Shown here: piece after piece, positions 24,291-34,593 of the stretch
Layout: each line of letters begins with the position of its first letter
Position numbering within the stretch: position 1 is the stretch's first letter
Assembly: GCA_030280995.1 (NCBI GenBank)
Contig: JASXTE010000036.1
Span: 1-64,000, forward strand
Direction: 5' to 3'
DNA length: 64,000 nt
From: Hemileia vastatrix
Lineage: Eukaryota; Basidiomycota; Pucciniomycetes; Pucciniales; Zaghouaniaceae
Notes under the pieces: generated by a model
Database searches by the model: none
Seen by the model: only the letters and a program-made list of their open reading frames with translations
What the model was told of the DNA's origin: nothing
Made by a program: the position numbers and the translations under genes

Positions 24291-27200
24291 GAATTTGTAC
24301 GAGTCGTTGAATTTTTTTATTCGAAAATTATTCACCACAAACAATGACTGGCTGTAAAAATCAATTGATGTTTCATTGAAGAGACTTTACATTCAACGAA
24401 CTCATTAACTTGTTCCAAATGCATAAATGATTTCAACAACACAACAAGTACAACAACTAAGTGAATGTGTGTGTGAATGATGTCAATACAACGACATCTC
24501 TAACTTAAGCTGATACCAATGATCTTCTCTCATCAATTTTAACATGTGAACAGGTGACGAGAACAAACTTAACAAACTTAAATTAAATAATATCACTTAT
24601 GTTATTACTGATGACAATTTGTACAGTTGACAAATGTGAGCACTTTCATTGCTGGATGAACAAACATGAAAAAAATAATTCAGTCAGTGAACTGAAATCA
24701 ACTGTTCAACAGCTTTCATTCAATTTTCGGGTCACCCTGGGTCAAATTGTTATGACAATGAAATTCACTGTTAACATTTACAAAAGTGAAATAAAGACAC
24801 ACTTATTAACAATGATTTCAATGATGACTGTTTTTTCTATACTGTTAATATTTATCAATGAATGAACATTTAGATTGTTTCATCTTGATCATTTTTTCCT
24901 TTGATCCATCCAACACACACAACAAACACGGTCTGGTTACACGGTCAGGTTAATCACTCGTTTCAATCGATGTATTTGAGGATCGATAAGCTTGAAGATA
25001 TACAAAGAGACGTTCCCACTTTGCAAAAAGTAGGAGACACAATCACAATGAAGAATGAAAGAGAATGAATGGATATGATTTGCAAGTCACCTTTTGGAAT
25101 GTTCAAAGTTTAGTTAAACGGCATGAAAAGAAGATGTTGATGCGAATGGTGAAGAAAAAAAATAAAAAGTTTATTTCACCAAGTGACTCATTATGACGGG
25201 TAAAAAGACGATGTAAAAACATCTTGCTTAGTGTGTGTGAGTCACACTTTTTGCCAGTTGCTTTTTTTGTTTCATTCGATAAACATTTTACCCCAAAAAT
25301 GATGATGAACATTGTTGACTTGAGATGCAGATGAATCTCAAAGCATCAAAGCATCAAAGGACAAGTGATTCACGGTTTTTTAGTAGAAAACACTTTGTAT
25401 GCATTTTGTTCACTTTTGTTCGCATCATTTTAATTTCACTCAGTCAATTGGTAACATTTCAGACTTGCAAATGATCTTATTTTTGTGCTTCGCTTCAATT
25501 CATATGAAAATTTTGGATGCAAGTTTAATCTTCTTCGTGTTAATAGTTACAGACAGCTTGTTATTACTTCGATTGTGGTGGTTTGATGACTTATGAAAGT
25601 TTCACCTTGAAAATAGGCCATTTGACAGGACCAAAATAATCTTCAATTAAAGTCAACTACAGCGAAGTTATCAACTGCATGTTTAATTTACTTTCATCGG
25701 ACTGATTGGAACTGAATAACCAAGGATGATGATAATAAAGTCTTTTTTACGGTGAAAAGATTAATATTATGTTTAATTGATTCACAAGGTTCAACAGCGA
25801 AAGAGTTTGTTGATCCATTTTCATAGATAAAACGATTGTTGCTGACTCACTCTTCATCATTATCATCATCCTCATCATCGGTTCAAATTGTACGGGAAAC
25901 AATTTATGTAAATGGAAAAGTCAAGACAATTGCATTTGTTAATTCAAGTCATTTGAGTGTCAACATGAAAATCATATTTTTAGACCGATGATTGTAGTTG
26001 AATGAAATTGCAAGGAAAGTCGAATGAAAATAAATTGAATCAACTGTCTTATCACAAGTAGAAGGAAGAATGGAAGAGTCAAAAAGTCAAAGATAACTCG
26101 ATTGTTTCATCTTTTCATTCAATTGAATACTTTTCCATCCCTTGACGATTTTACATTAAACCAAATTAATCGTCGATTGAAGAGAAACATCTGTTTTTGT
26201 TGATGGCAGCAATGTTGGACCATTTTATTGATAAAGGTACCATTGAATCGGCATAAAAAAGTTGTCTGTAATAAAAAGTCACTCTTATCAGAGTAGTAAT
26301 AAAAGTTCAATTCAATTGTAATCAATGATAGATTATCATTGTTAAAATTCAATTGTCAGTTGGTCAGTGATTATTTCAAGTGGATTGTAGTTAACATACT
26401 TGAAGCAGTGTGAAGTCATTGTCATTTACGGTTAATTGTTGGTCATCTTTTACTCCTTGCAACGGGTGAAGGAGAAGAGTTAAATGTCTCGTTGATTGGA
26501 TTGAATTGATCATCAGTCGATGATAATGAGTTCAGTCCAATGTAGTTCGTCAATCCATGTAAAAATGCAAGACAAGGTGCAGTTTGTGTTAAACAGCATT
26601 GAACATTAGGTCAGTAAGTCAAATGGCAGGTTGAATTGCTTTTTCCTTTCTCCCTCTTTCTTCTTTCTTTTTATTCTCTCTTGTTAATTCACATGCATCA
26701 TCCATCAAATCGAGTCCAGTATTAGCTGTGATCGCGTATCGGTCATTGAATTTAGGTCTTTCCATGTAGCAATTATCATTTGATTGCACCTTCTCCTACT
26801 CTCTTATCCTTTGTGGACAATTTATACAATCTCTAGCCAACAGAAGGACTGTCAAGAATGTAGACAGGTTAAATTATATCATTCACTTGATGTCACTTGT
26901 ATTTGACCAGAAATTGTTACTTTTGACACTTGGATGAACCTTTTTACTCGGAGAATGACATCATGGTATCTTGTTGATCATTATGATAAACATGCGAATG
27001 GTTTATTTTCTTTCTGTTGATAACTTTTTTCTCCCTTCTTGAAGAATCGTACAGTTAATCAGTACACGTTTTAGTGCTTCTTGTAAATGATAATTTGTAA
27101 TTATTTTTTAACCACGAGTTTGTTTATTCTTCACTTGAAAGTATGTTTGTTAGTTCATGATCATTTAACAGTCAGTTAAAAAGATGTTATTTTCATTATT

Positions 27201-28543
27201 TTTCCTTGAAAATGTCTTAAAAATGTCTTTTAATTGTCTTTAAATTGTCTTCCTTGATGGCAACTGTCTCACACTTCACTATGTGACAGAGATGAAGACG
27301 AAGATAACATGGACATTGAAACAAATGAATTGCACTGAATTTTTCACCATCTTTGGTCTAATGGTAAAGTTGATTCTACTTTTACCGTTGTGAGTGAGAT
27401 GATGATGATGATTATAATGATAGCGATCAGTCGACATGAATTAAGTCCAAACGAGGAAGACATGTTGATTCATCATCTGATTGACGATTTACCTCAAGGA
27501 AAAAAACCTCCAGCATCAATATTCAATGATAATTTGAAGCAGGAAGTCAAATGATAGTAAATGAGAGTAAATGAAAGTAAATGAAAGTGGATTGCAAGTT
27601 ATTTCTTGAACTTCATTCCTCAGTAATCCGCCACGAGGAAAAAATACTTCATTCGTCAGACAACTTTCAAACCATTATATTCAAAGTGTGACCTTAATTT
27701 GAACTTTTGAGTAAAAATTTAATCAACATTGGACTCACGGCAGGGAATTATTAAACATGGTGATTTCAAACATGATCAAAATTCATTGTTCTGTCGTTAC
27801 TTGTTCATTTTGACCGCTAATACAGCTGTCAAAATGAGTGAAGAGGAAACAATTGACCAGTAAATTTAACCAAATGAAAGGGAAGATCAATTCTTTCCTT
27901 CTCGACTTACAGTTTTTTTTTGATGGAAAAAAGGTAAAAAAGTAACTGACCAGAAGAACAAGTCTTTCTCTTTCTTACATTCTCAACCGGTATAGACGAT
28001 TGTTTCAAGTGATATACTGAATAATTGAATAGAATTATTCAAATGTAGGCGATAAGGTTGTCTTGTCAGTTTCAGCTGCGTCAAAAGTGTCAAGAGATGT
28101 AACATTTGAAAAGTAAGATGTATCTATGCTGCCCACGAACATTGGAAAAAGTCGAATTGATCGAAAGATTCAACGCTGTAAATGTCAACTCAAATATTAA
28201 TACGATCTGATGATAGAAAAAAAGTTGTCAAGTCAAAGAACACTCTGGTGTTAATCAGCGAACTAATTGGACTGATTCTTTCGTCACACGATGTTTGGTC
28301 CTTGTTCATTTCATTCATGTTTTCAAAGTGAAGTTTTCAGAGTGAAATTATGAAAACATCAAATCTTTCTCTGATCACCAGCAAATGGGGGTGGATTTAA
28401 TCGTCATATAAGAATTAGACTTTTAAACCGAACAGCACTCATGTTCTTGTAATTCGTTCTTTGATTTACCTGAACTTTAAGATTGTATTTTTGTAATATT
28501 AATCAAGAAGAAAAGTTTAATGCTCTATTGATTTTTCTTTCCA

Positions 28544-29438
28544 ATGCATACATTGTCTGGGGATGTTTTTGCAAAGAATTTGATCCAACTTATCAATGTA
28601 AAAATTGTCGCTGTTGATTTACTTGATCTCTGAATGACGACTTGAACAGATGAATTTCATCTGTCAATGCAAAGAGTGATTTAATATATTTCCCTAATAC
28701 ATAAATTATGACACAGATATCCTTAATACTCTAAGCATTTGGAAGTTTCATTTGTTATTATGATGGGCCACTTACTCGGTAATGCAATCGAAACTCATGT
28801 TACTCTTGACGATTGTCTGCGATTGAGACAGAATTTATCTGATTTAGTTGTCATAGATGTTGTCGAAAGCACAACCTTGGACTCATTGTGAATTACGCAA
28901 TTTATTCTGAGAAAAATATCTAAAAAAATTCGGCACTCTGGAATGGGCAATTGATTGGGAAGATTTGGACAAACTTGAAATATCGAATCTACAAGATTAA
29001 GCATTGAAGACATGTCAAGAAAAGTTGCCGATGCATCGAATTCCTCTGCACTTAATTCTCTTGTAGCTAATGAAATAATTGAATAAAAAGAAAAAAAAAG
29101 AGGAGGATCCAAAACAAGTGAGTCAACCATCAGTGTCATCCACCGATAAGACATCAACTGATGACACGACGAGTCATTATGAATGGCGCGTCAATTTGTC
29201 CGATAGTCAGTCTGACAAGCATGGTTTATCTGTTGCTTTTCTTCAATCTCCATCACTTGCCCAATTATCGTTACTTGCTGATCTTGATCACTTGTACGAC
29301 GATTTGACTGTTGGACGAAAGTCAGGGAAATTCCAACTTAAAGTTTCACCACAATGTGGTCATTCTGTTGATGAAGATCTTCCAGATCAAGTGTCGCAAG
29401 TAATTGCTACATTTCTTGTACGCATTAGATTGACTTAA
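28544..29438 (+). pseudogene. PPME1: Decayed copy of protein phosphatase methylesterase 1
   Basis: Successive segments match PPME1 in order without introns. HTLSGDVFAKNLIQ and VKIVAVDL (28547-28630) correspond to the HSALSWAVF/IVALDL region. MGHLLGNAIETH (28763-28798) is the GHSMGG nucleophile elbow. LVVIDVVESTTLDSL (~28840-28890) is IDVVEGTAMDAL. FGTLEWAIDWEDLDK follows at ~28930. An open C-terminal stretch at 29079-29438 contains DLTVGRKSGKFQ and PQCGHSVDEDLPDQV. In-frame stops fall after VDLLDL, after TLDSL and after SNLQD, and at least one frameshift occurs near 28925. The catalytic serine of GHSMGG is leucine here. PPME1 removes the C-terminal methyl ester from PP2A; this copy cannot. 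Absence of introns suggests a retrocopy, but a decayed intron-poor gene is possible. An open frame on the opposite strand (28795-29157) is its shadow. Confidence 0.85.
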
Positions 29439-30211
29439 GTTTGGAATGACTTCATTTCGAGCAGTCTTTCCTGGATTATCTTTAATTTCCATATAAAGAT
29501 CAATCATTTGACTCATTTAATGAGTTTGGTTATCAACCGAATGTGTGAATTTTGTATCTGCCGTTCATAACGATTTGATGTAGGTTATTGATGATGATCA
29601 TTTGTGCGGTTGAATGTTAATGCAATAGTTACCGAGTGTCACTTGATATTAATTAACAAACAATCAGTACTCATTTCAACTGGTTTCTGTAAGAAAGAAC
29701 TGAGGAATCCGTGATTAATCGATCGGTACACGATGTTGAACTTGTCAGGTTGTGATTTTCATTTTTAATTCACAAGGATGAACAACCACAACAACAACAA
29801 CAACAAATGCACTTGAGTTGAATAAAATCCTATCGATCAACTTTCATGTCTATCGTGTCAGCATTGTAATATTTTAGTATGAAAGTTTACTGTTACAATT
29901 TTTGAAACTGTAAAATCATGTCACAATTATTCTTCAAAAGTTATTCTTCAACAGTTACTGGTCACGTTAAATAAGTCAAATGTCAAAAATTTAATTGTAA
30001 GGAAATTGTTAACACAACTACTTTTCACTGATAACTCGGACAAATCAGATGGTAAAGTCAGATGAAAATTACATGAAAAACATACATTTGACCTAAAAAC
30101 CAATTAATACTGTTACATGTTGAGTATTTCCTTTAATTTGATGACGTGCAGTTAGATTAATCGATAATATTTCACCCGAGTGCTTCATTGTAACTTGGTT
30201 GGTTGTGATAG
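29439..30211. other. Intergenic
   Basis: No gene seen between the PPME1 remnant and the secreted-protein gene. The sequence is AT-rich with a short CAA tract near 29788-29806. The right end is the 3' flank of the minus-strand gene. Confidence 0.5.
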
Positions 30212-31038
30212 TTATGATGGTTGTGATGATTGTGTTGGTTGTGTTGACCCTACTGGTACCTTGTCCAATTGATACTTGACATCAATGGCTGTCGCATCAG
30301 GTGATCCTGGTGATTCTTTCACCGAAACCATACAACCTGCTACAACTGGATTATCCTTGGAACTTGACTTCATGGCTGTTTCTTTCATACAGTGGAGAAA
30401 ATCCTGTTGAAGTAAATAAAATTAATCAACTTTCTCACACTCCAATCTGTTAAATCAACAAACTGACATCACTTTGATTTCGTAAAGTTGAATCTCAAGG
30501 TTGACGAGTTGATTAGCTTGTTGTTTATTGTTCAATCAATAAATGGTCAACCAATAGAAATTGCATCACGCTGATTAACGATTAAATCAATTAACTGTTT
30601 ACTTACGGTTGTCTGGAGTGGACTTGCAGGTGGAACTTTAGATCCTTCAGTTGAATTTATCTTCACCATACATAGATGAAACTCATGTTCAGCTGTTCGA
30701 TTGAAGCATAATTCTTTTCGCATTTGATTGGAAGTAAAGTTTCTCCCCTCAAAAAGAGTTTCTCGACATCGAATTAACAAATTCAATTGCCTAAACATTG
30801 GAATGTAATAGGCACATCGGTCAAACTCGTCCATCACTTGTTGTGGAAGATCTTCTTTAGAACATACAATGGAGTTGACTACATGTTCATCTCCTTGTTC
30901 ATGAGGAAAATCAAATTCAGCTGCTTGAGTTGTCGATTCAACGGTGATGGATCGACAGTGAACTCGTGGGTTGAAGTATGGAAAAGGTACAAAAAGACAA
31001 AAGAAAAAGTAAACGTAAAAATTGAAGTAGAAGATCAT
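30212..31038 (-). CDS. Small secreted cysteine-rich protein, unknown function (two exons)
   Basis: Exon 1 (31038-30607) and exon 2 (30403-30212) join in phase 0 over a 203-nt GT-AG intron (ACC|GTAAGT ... CAACAG|GAT) to give 207 residues. The N-terminus is strongly hydrophobic (IFYFNFYVYFFFCLFVPF), a signal peptide ending near residue 28. The mature part has eight cysteines (28, 59, 75, 91, 111, 123, 149, 168), consistent with disulphide bonding. Sequons are at N100, N113 and N128. The tail is Ser/Thr/Gln/Pro-rich with TQP repeats. Exon 2 contributes two of the cysteines, which supports the splice. Reading through the intron would end in an unrelated tail at 30547. I do not recognise the family. 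Confidence 0.7.
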
Positions 31039-31675
31039 TCTTGCTAAATGAATTAACGGTATTTTGATAAACTTGTTTAAGTGATCTGATTAAAGTCAAA
31101 AGGTTAGACTATTGTATTGATAAAAATGTTTTGTCCAGACATTTTATACAAATTTGCATAAGTAATGAACATAACGATTGTTGTCATCATCGACAGCTGA
31201 TCATACGCAATTATAATTTTGAACTTTGATCATCTGTCCATGTACAAATAAGTTGATGAGTGTACAGTGGCAAGAGAGATAAATTAAGACTGATACACTG
31301 CCATTGACATTGACGGGTGAATCATCTTGATTCACTGAACTTTCAATCTGTGAAACAGTCTACTGACCTCTTAACGTAACATCAACCATTGACTCTGATG
31401 CAAAGAAATGTTTACATCTTCGTTGGTGGCTCATTCATCGACACTGCTGAGTGATGTCAATGATCTATCATTTGATTACCTTTGCACTTGCAATCGATGA
31501 CCAAGTACACTTATACAGTTGATAAGGTATCATAAAGTGCACCAACCCGCTCATTAAGTCATCCAAAGATTACATCTGATTGATTGTGACAATTTATCTT
31601 ATTTATTTAAAGTCGACGTTTTAAATCTTTTTGATTGTTACATGTTGGACAAAAAGACTTGTAAGCTGACAGTCA
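31039..31675. other. Intergenic
   Basis: No gene is seen. It contains the promoter side of the secreted-protein gene and the 3' end of the F-box gene, including its likely poly(A) signal. Confidence 0.5.
31602..31607 (-). terminator. Poly(A) signal of the F-box gene
   Basis: AATAAA on the minus strand, about 70 nt past the stop codon at 31676. Confidence 0.6.
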
Positions 31676-33841
31676 TTAGATAGTTGATAAAATCTGATGT
31701 AGATTCAAATGGAAACCAACCGAAAAATGATTGAATCGTTTCAAAAGGACTGACAAGTTCAAATCGGTAAAAATGTCCAAAACGTGGGAAGACCTCAAAC
31801 AACGATCATTCATACTTCTTATCGTGACATCGAATTTATCATGATCAACTTGACTAGACTTGAATTTTGATAAATTTTTCATGACTTTTTGGACGAAATT
31901 TAAATCACATCGATCTTCAAAGTCAAATACTAGGGTTTGAACTTCATTGCGTTCGATGAAGATAGAAATAACATCTTCCACGATGTCCAGTCTATCATTT
32001 TGGCAGGATATATTGAGCCACAATCCTCTGATTAAGTCGTACGTTTGTGATAATGAGTACAGGATGTCCAATGCAGGTGGCAACCAACAGTTGATGGTGA
32101 TGAAACCGTCGAAGTCCCCTTTGAAAGAAAACTCGTATGATTTGACTGAGATTTCGATAGACAATGAATCTGTATCCAACAAAGGACCTGGCCCCAAATT
32201 TACAATGTGCTCGTCGATGCTTAAATTGGCAACATTGCCTGGAAATATGAATTTCACTGGATACTTGGGTATGAGCCAGTGAAAAATTTCTAAATTTGCA
32301 AAGTCAGTCAAATTCAAAACTCGATCAGGTTGGTGACTTTCTAAAAAGTTGCTAAATTGATTTCCTGTGAATTTGAAAAATCTCAAAGAACTTTGTAAAG
32401 GACTATCCAGCAATTCCAAAACTTTAGATACGCAACTGGAATCAATCTTAGCGCGTTCAAAGTGAATTTCGAAAAGTTTAAGTTCTGATGACCATCGAAG
32501 ACACTCGATCAACCAAGAAATATCGTGAACTCCTTGCAGTACATACAGATAAAAACATTGTAGTTGTGGAAATTTCAGAGAGAATTCATAAACGGATGGA
32601 GATATCAAGATAAGAACTCTGATATCGAGTAAGCAGCGATCCCATCTGAGACTTGTTATTTGAATGGGAACAGTTGAACAAAGTTTCATATAAGTTATTT
32701 CCTCAGAAACTTCCAAGTGTAATGGATGAAATTGTCCATCTTCAGGTATCACCAAATGGTGATGATGACGCAAATGAATATTCTGCTGAGGTAGAGCATT
32801 AATTGCATTGTCATTATTGTCATCATAATCAAGTTGATCATCAAAAAGACCAATCGACAGATATTTAATTCTAGTGTGAGCTACCAGATTCCCAAGTAAT
32901 TGGGCTGACGAAGGATCCACTGTGCCAACCAATTGAAGTCTTTGTAATTTGCTTGATTGGCTCAACATTCGAATGATTGGTCTGATTTCTTCAACTCGCG
33001 AACAGATGAGTTGTTCTAAATTGGGTAACTTGATGGAAATGTACAATTCTTTGAGTCTTCGATGATTAAAGCTATCGACAAACAGTAATCTGAGTGACTG
33101 AGATATTTCAAAAGTGATGAAGGACAAATCGAATCCAAGAATTTCCTGGGTCATATCGTTCTTGTATGATATCACACTGACACTGGGTGGTAAATCATTC
33201 AAATCGATTGGGTGCTTCTCACAACACGAAAGTTGCATCCGTTCTGGTATCAATGATCTGTGACATTGACAGAAAGAACGACTGATCACATCAAATGCTA
33301 TCAAACTCGGAAAGGTACTTTTTACATCTTTTAGTCTTGGAGGTGAAAATGTTATGATGTCGTGAAAAGAAAAATATATCAATTTTGAAGCAAAACTAGC
33401 ATCATGTAAAGATACATCGAAGACTACTTTGGTGCTTGCATCAAGAATTTGTAAGTTTGGACAAAATTTGCTTAAGAAACATATTCCATTGTTTCTTTGT
33501 CCACGTCTTATGAATGTTAAACATTTATCCTGGTCAACCTCGAATAGAGACACAACATTTCTTGGTGGTAAGTTGCAATTGTGCACAGGAACAATTGTTA
33601 CTTTGAAAATTCTTGAAAAGATCTTTTCACAAACTTGATTGAATCGTTTGTTGACAAGACGAATTTGGCATAATTCATCACCAGAAAATTTTGTCAGGAT
33701 TTTGTGCAAAATTTCTACCGGTAAAGAGTCCATGAGGCAAGTTCTTATTAGTCCGGTGAAAGAACTCTTGTAGTGACATAGAATGTCAACACAGCTGTTG
33801 CTTCTCGACAGCAAGATGGCATTTGAATCGACGTGATCCAA
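31676..33841 (-). CDS. F-box protein with LRR-like C-terminal region
   Basis: Single exon, 721 residues from the first ATG. An F-box begins at residue ~37 (MDSLPVEILHKILTKF...LCQIRLVNKRFNQVC), so the methionine at residue 37 (33733) is an equally good or better start. F-box proteins recruit substrates to SCF ubiquitin ligases through Skp1. The rest is an irregular array of leucine-rich segments such as LKELYISIKLPNLEQL, LQRLQLVGTV, LKYLSIGLF and FPQLQCFYLYVLQG. These resemble degenerate leucine-rich repeats, placing it near the FBXL group without a clear vertebrate orthologue. Histidine- and aspartate-rich low complexity occurs near residue 350. It sits head-to-head with the LYRM7-like gene, with only 122 bp between the outer start codons. 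The substrate is unknown. Confidence 0.8.
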   Translation of the reverse strand: MDHVDSNAILLSRSNSCVDILCHYKSSFTGLIRTCLMDSLPVEILHKILTKFSGDELCQIRLVNKRFNQVCEKIFSRIFKVTIVPVHNCNLPPRNVVSLFEVDQDKCLTFIRRGQRNNGICFLSKFCPNLQILDASTKVVFDVSLHDASFASKLIYFSFHDIITFSPPRLKDVKSTFPSLIAFDVISRSFCQCHRSLIPERMQLSCCEKHPIDLNDLPPSVSVISYKNDMTQEILGFDLSFITFEISQSLRLLFVDSFNHRRLKELYISIKLPNLEQLICSRVEEIRPIIRMLSQSSKLQRLQLVGTVDPSSAQLLGNLVAHTRIKYLSIGLFDDQLDYDDNNDNAINALPQQNIHLRHHHHLVIPEDGQFHPLHLEVSEEITYMKLCSTVPIQITSLRWDRCLLDIRVLILISPSVYEFSLKFPQLQCFYLYVLQGVHDISWLIECLRWSSELKLFEIHFERAKIDSSCVSKVLELLDSPLQSSLRFFKFTGNQFSNFLESHQPDRVLNLTDFANLEIFHWLIPKYPVKFIFPGNVANLSIDEHIVNLGPGPLLDTDSLSIEISVKSYEFSFKGDFDGFITINCWLPPALDILYSLSQTYDLIRGLWLNISCQNDRLDIVEDVISIFIERNEVQTLVFDFEDRCDLNFVQKVMKNLSKFKSSQVDHDKFDVTIRSMNDRCLRSSHVLDIFTDLNLSVLLKRFNHFSVGFHLNLHQILSTI

Positions 33842-33963
33842 AAACAGCTGATCGTGTTATTCCGTGTTGATGCTATCAAATTGTTTGATTTTTTGATGTT
33901 TCTTCGAGTTTATATATATTTTTTTCTGTAATTGCATTTGTCGAAAAATTTAACGTATAAAAT
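33842..33963. promoter_or_regulatory. Probable bidirectional promoter, F-box gene / LYRM7
   Basis: Only 122 bp separate the divergent start codons (230 bp if the F-box protein starts at 33733). Both promoters and 5' UTRs must therefore overlap unless a transcript starts inside the neighbouring gene. A TATATATATTTTTTT stretch lies at 33911-33925. Confidence 0.5.
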
Positions 33964-34593
33964 ATGGCTAGTCGAATCCAGGTAATTACGAAATAATGTT
34001 AAGATAAGCATCAACCAATTAATTCATGTGTTTCAAATTTGAATTTTCACAGGTGTTGAACTCATACAAATCACTATTAAGGGCAACCAAGCAAACATTT
34101 GATAAAGATACAGAAGCCATCCAAGCTGTTGGATGCAAAATCAGAGAGGAATTCTACAAGTGGAAAGACTGTCATCCTTCTTCAGTACCTGAAGTGAGTA
34201 AAAGTCTAATTTCGATGCGTGGTCAAAATGATGATGAATTAATGATCAAATTGTATTTATCTAATAACTTTCCTCAGCTATTGAAAGAAGCGAAATTGGC
34301 CGAAACGTTTATCAGAGGAATTGTCCAAGCCAAATTGAATGAAAAAGGAAATTATGGTAAGTTTGAATTGAACTGATATCTAACGTTGAACATAAGAAAA
34401 ATTAGATTGGCCAAATGTTTCATTATGAAGTATTTAATTGAATTTCGCAGAACTTCGGGTTCCTGAAGACAAAGTCGACTCGCTTGGTACCTTACAACCA
34501 ATTGTTAAAGGGCAAGAAATTGTAGACACTCAGGAAAAAACATCTTGTTGCGGTCCTAAAAATGCGGATGGCAAATCCGATTGTTGTACGTGA
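33964..34593 (+). CDS. LYRM7: LYR-motif mitochondrial complex III assembly factor (four exons)
   Basis: Exons 33964-33981 (MASRIQ), 34053-34193, 34278-34356 and 34451-34593 join in phase to give 126 residues. The LYR-type helix VLNSYKSLLRATKQTF and the following KIREEFYKWK and AETFIRGIVQAKL match LYRM7/MZM1, which chaperones the Rieske iron-sulphur protein in the mitochondrial matrix before its insertion into complex III. The third exon junction (CCTGAA|GTGAGT ... TTTCCTCAG|CTATTG) removes an 84-nt intron that is a multiple of three and contains no stop, so the frame is open with or without splicing. Splicing gives the better match in length and spacing to human LYRM7 (104 residues). The tail ends in two CC pairs (SCCGP, DCCT), not in LYRM7 as I recall it. 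Confidence 0.85.

Larger units (their letters stand above)
21025..28543. other. AT-rich gene desert
   Basis: Around 7.5 kb without a recognisable gene on either strand. Contents are the RAPGEF1 3' flank, GTT repeats at 22076-22123 and a long GAA array at 24183-24288. Short frames near 22130-22320, 22400-22660, 24600-24865 and 26120-26350 translate to compositionally biased, unrecognised peptides. A fragment at about 27425-27555 reads RHELSPNEEDMLIHHL but is flanked by stops. I annotate no gene here. Confidence 0.5.

Noticed and set aside
24150..24347. Open frames encoding poly-Glu (plus) and poly-Phe (minus)
   Set aside because: They are translations of the GAA microsatellite with no flanking coding sequence.
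27280..27557. Coding-like fragments DEDEDNMDIETNELH and RHELSPNEEDMLIHHL
   Set aside because: Each is flanked by stops with no recognisable homology; could be a decayed gene, but not supportable.
28795..29157. 120-codon minus-strand frame
   Set aside because: It lies antisense to the PPME1 remnant, and the plus-strand segments explain the sequence.
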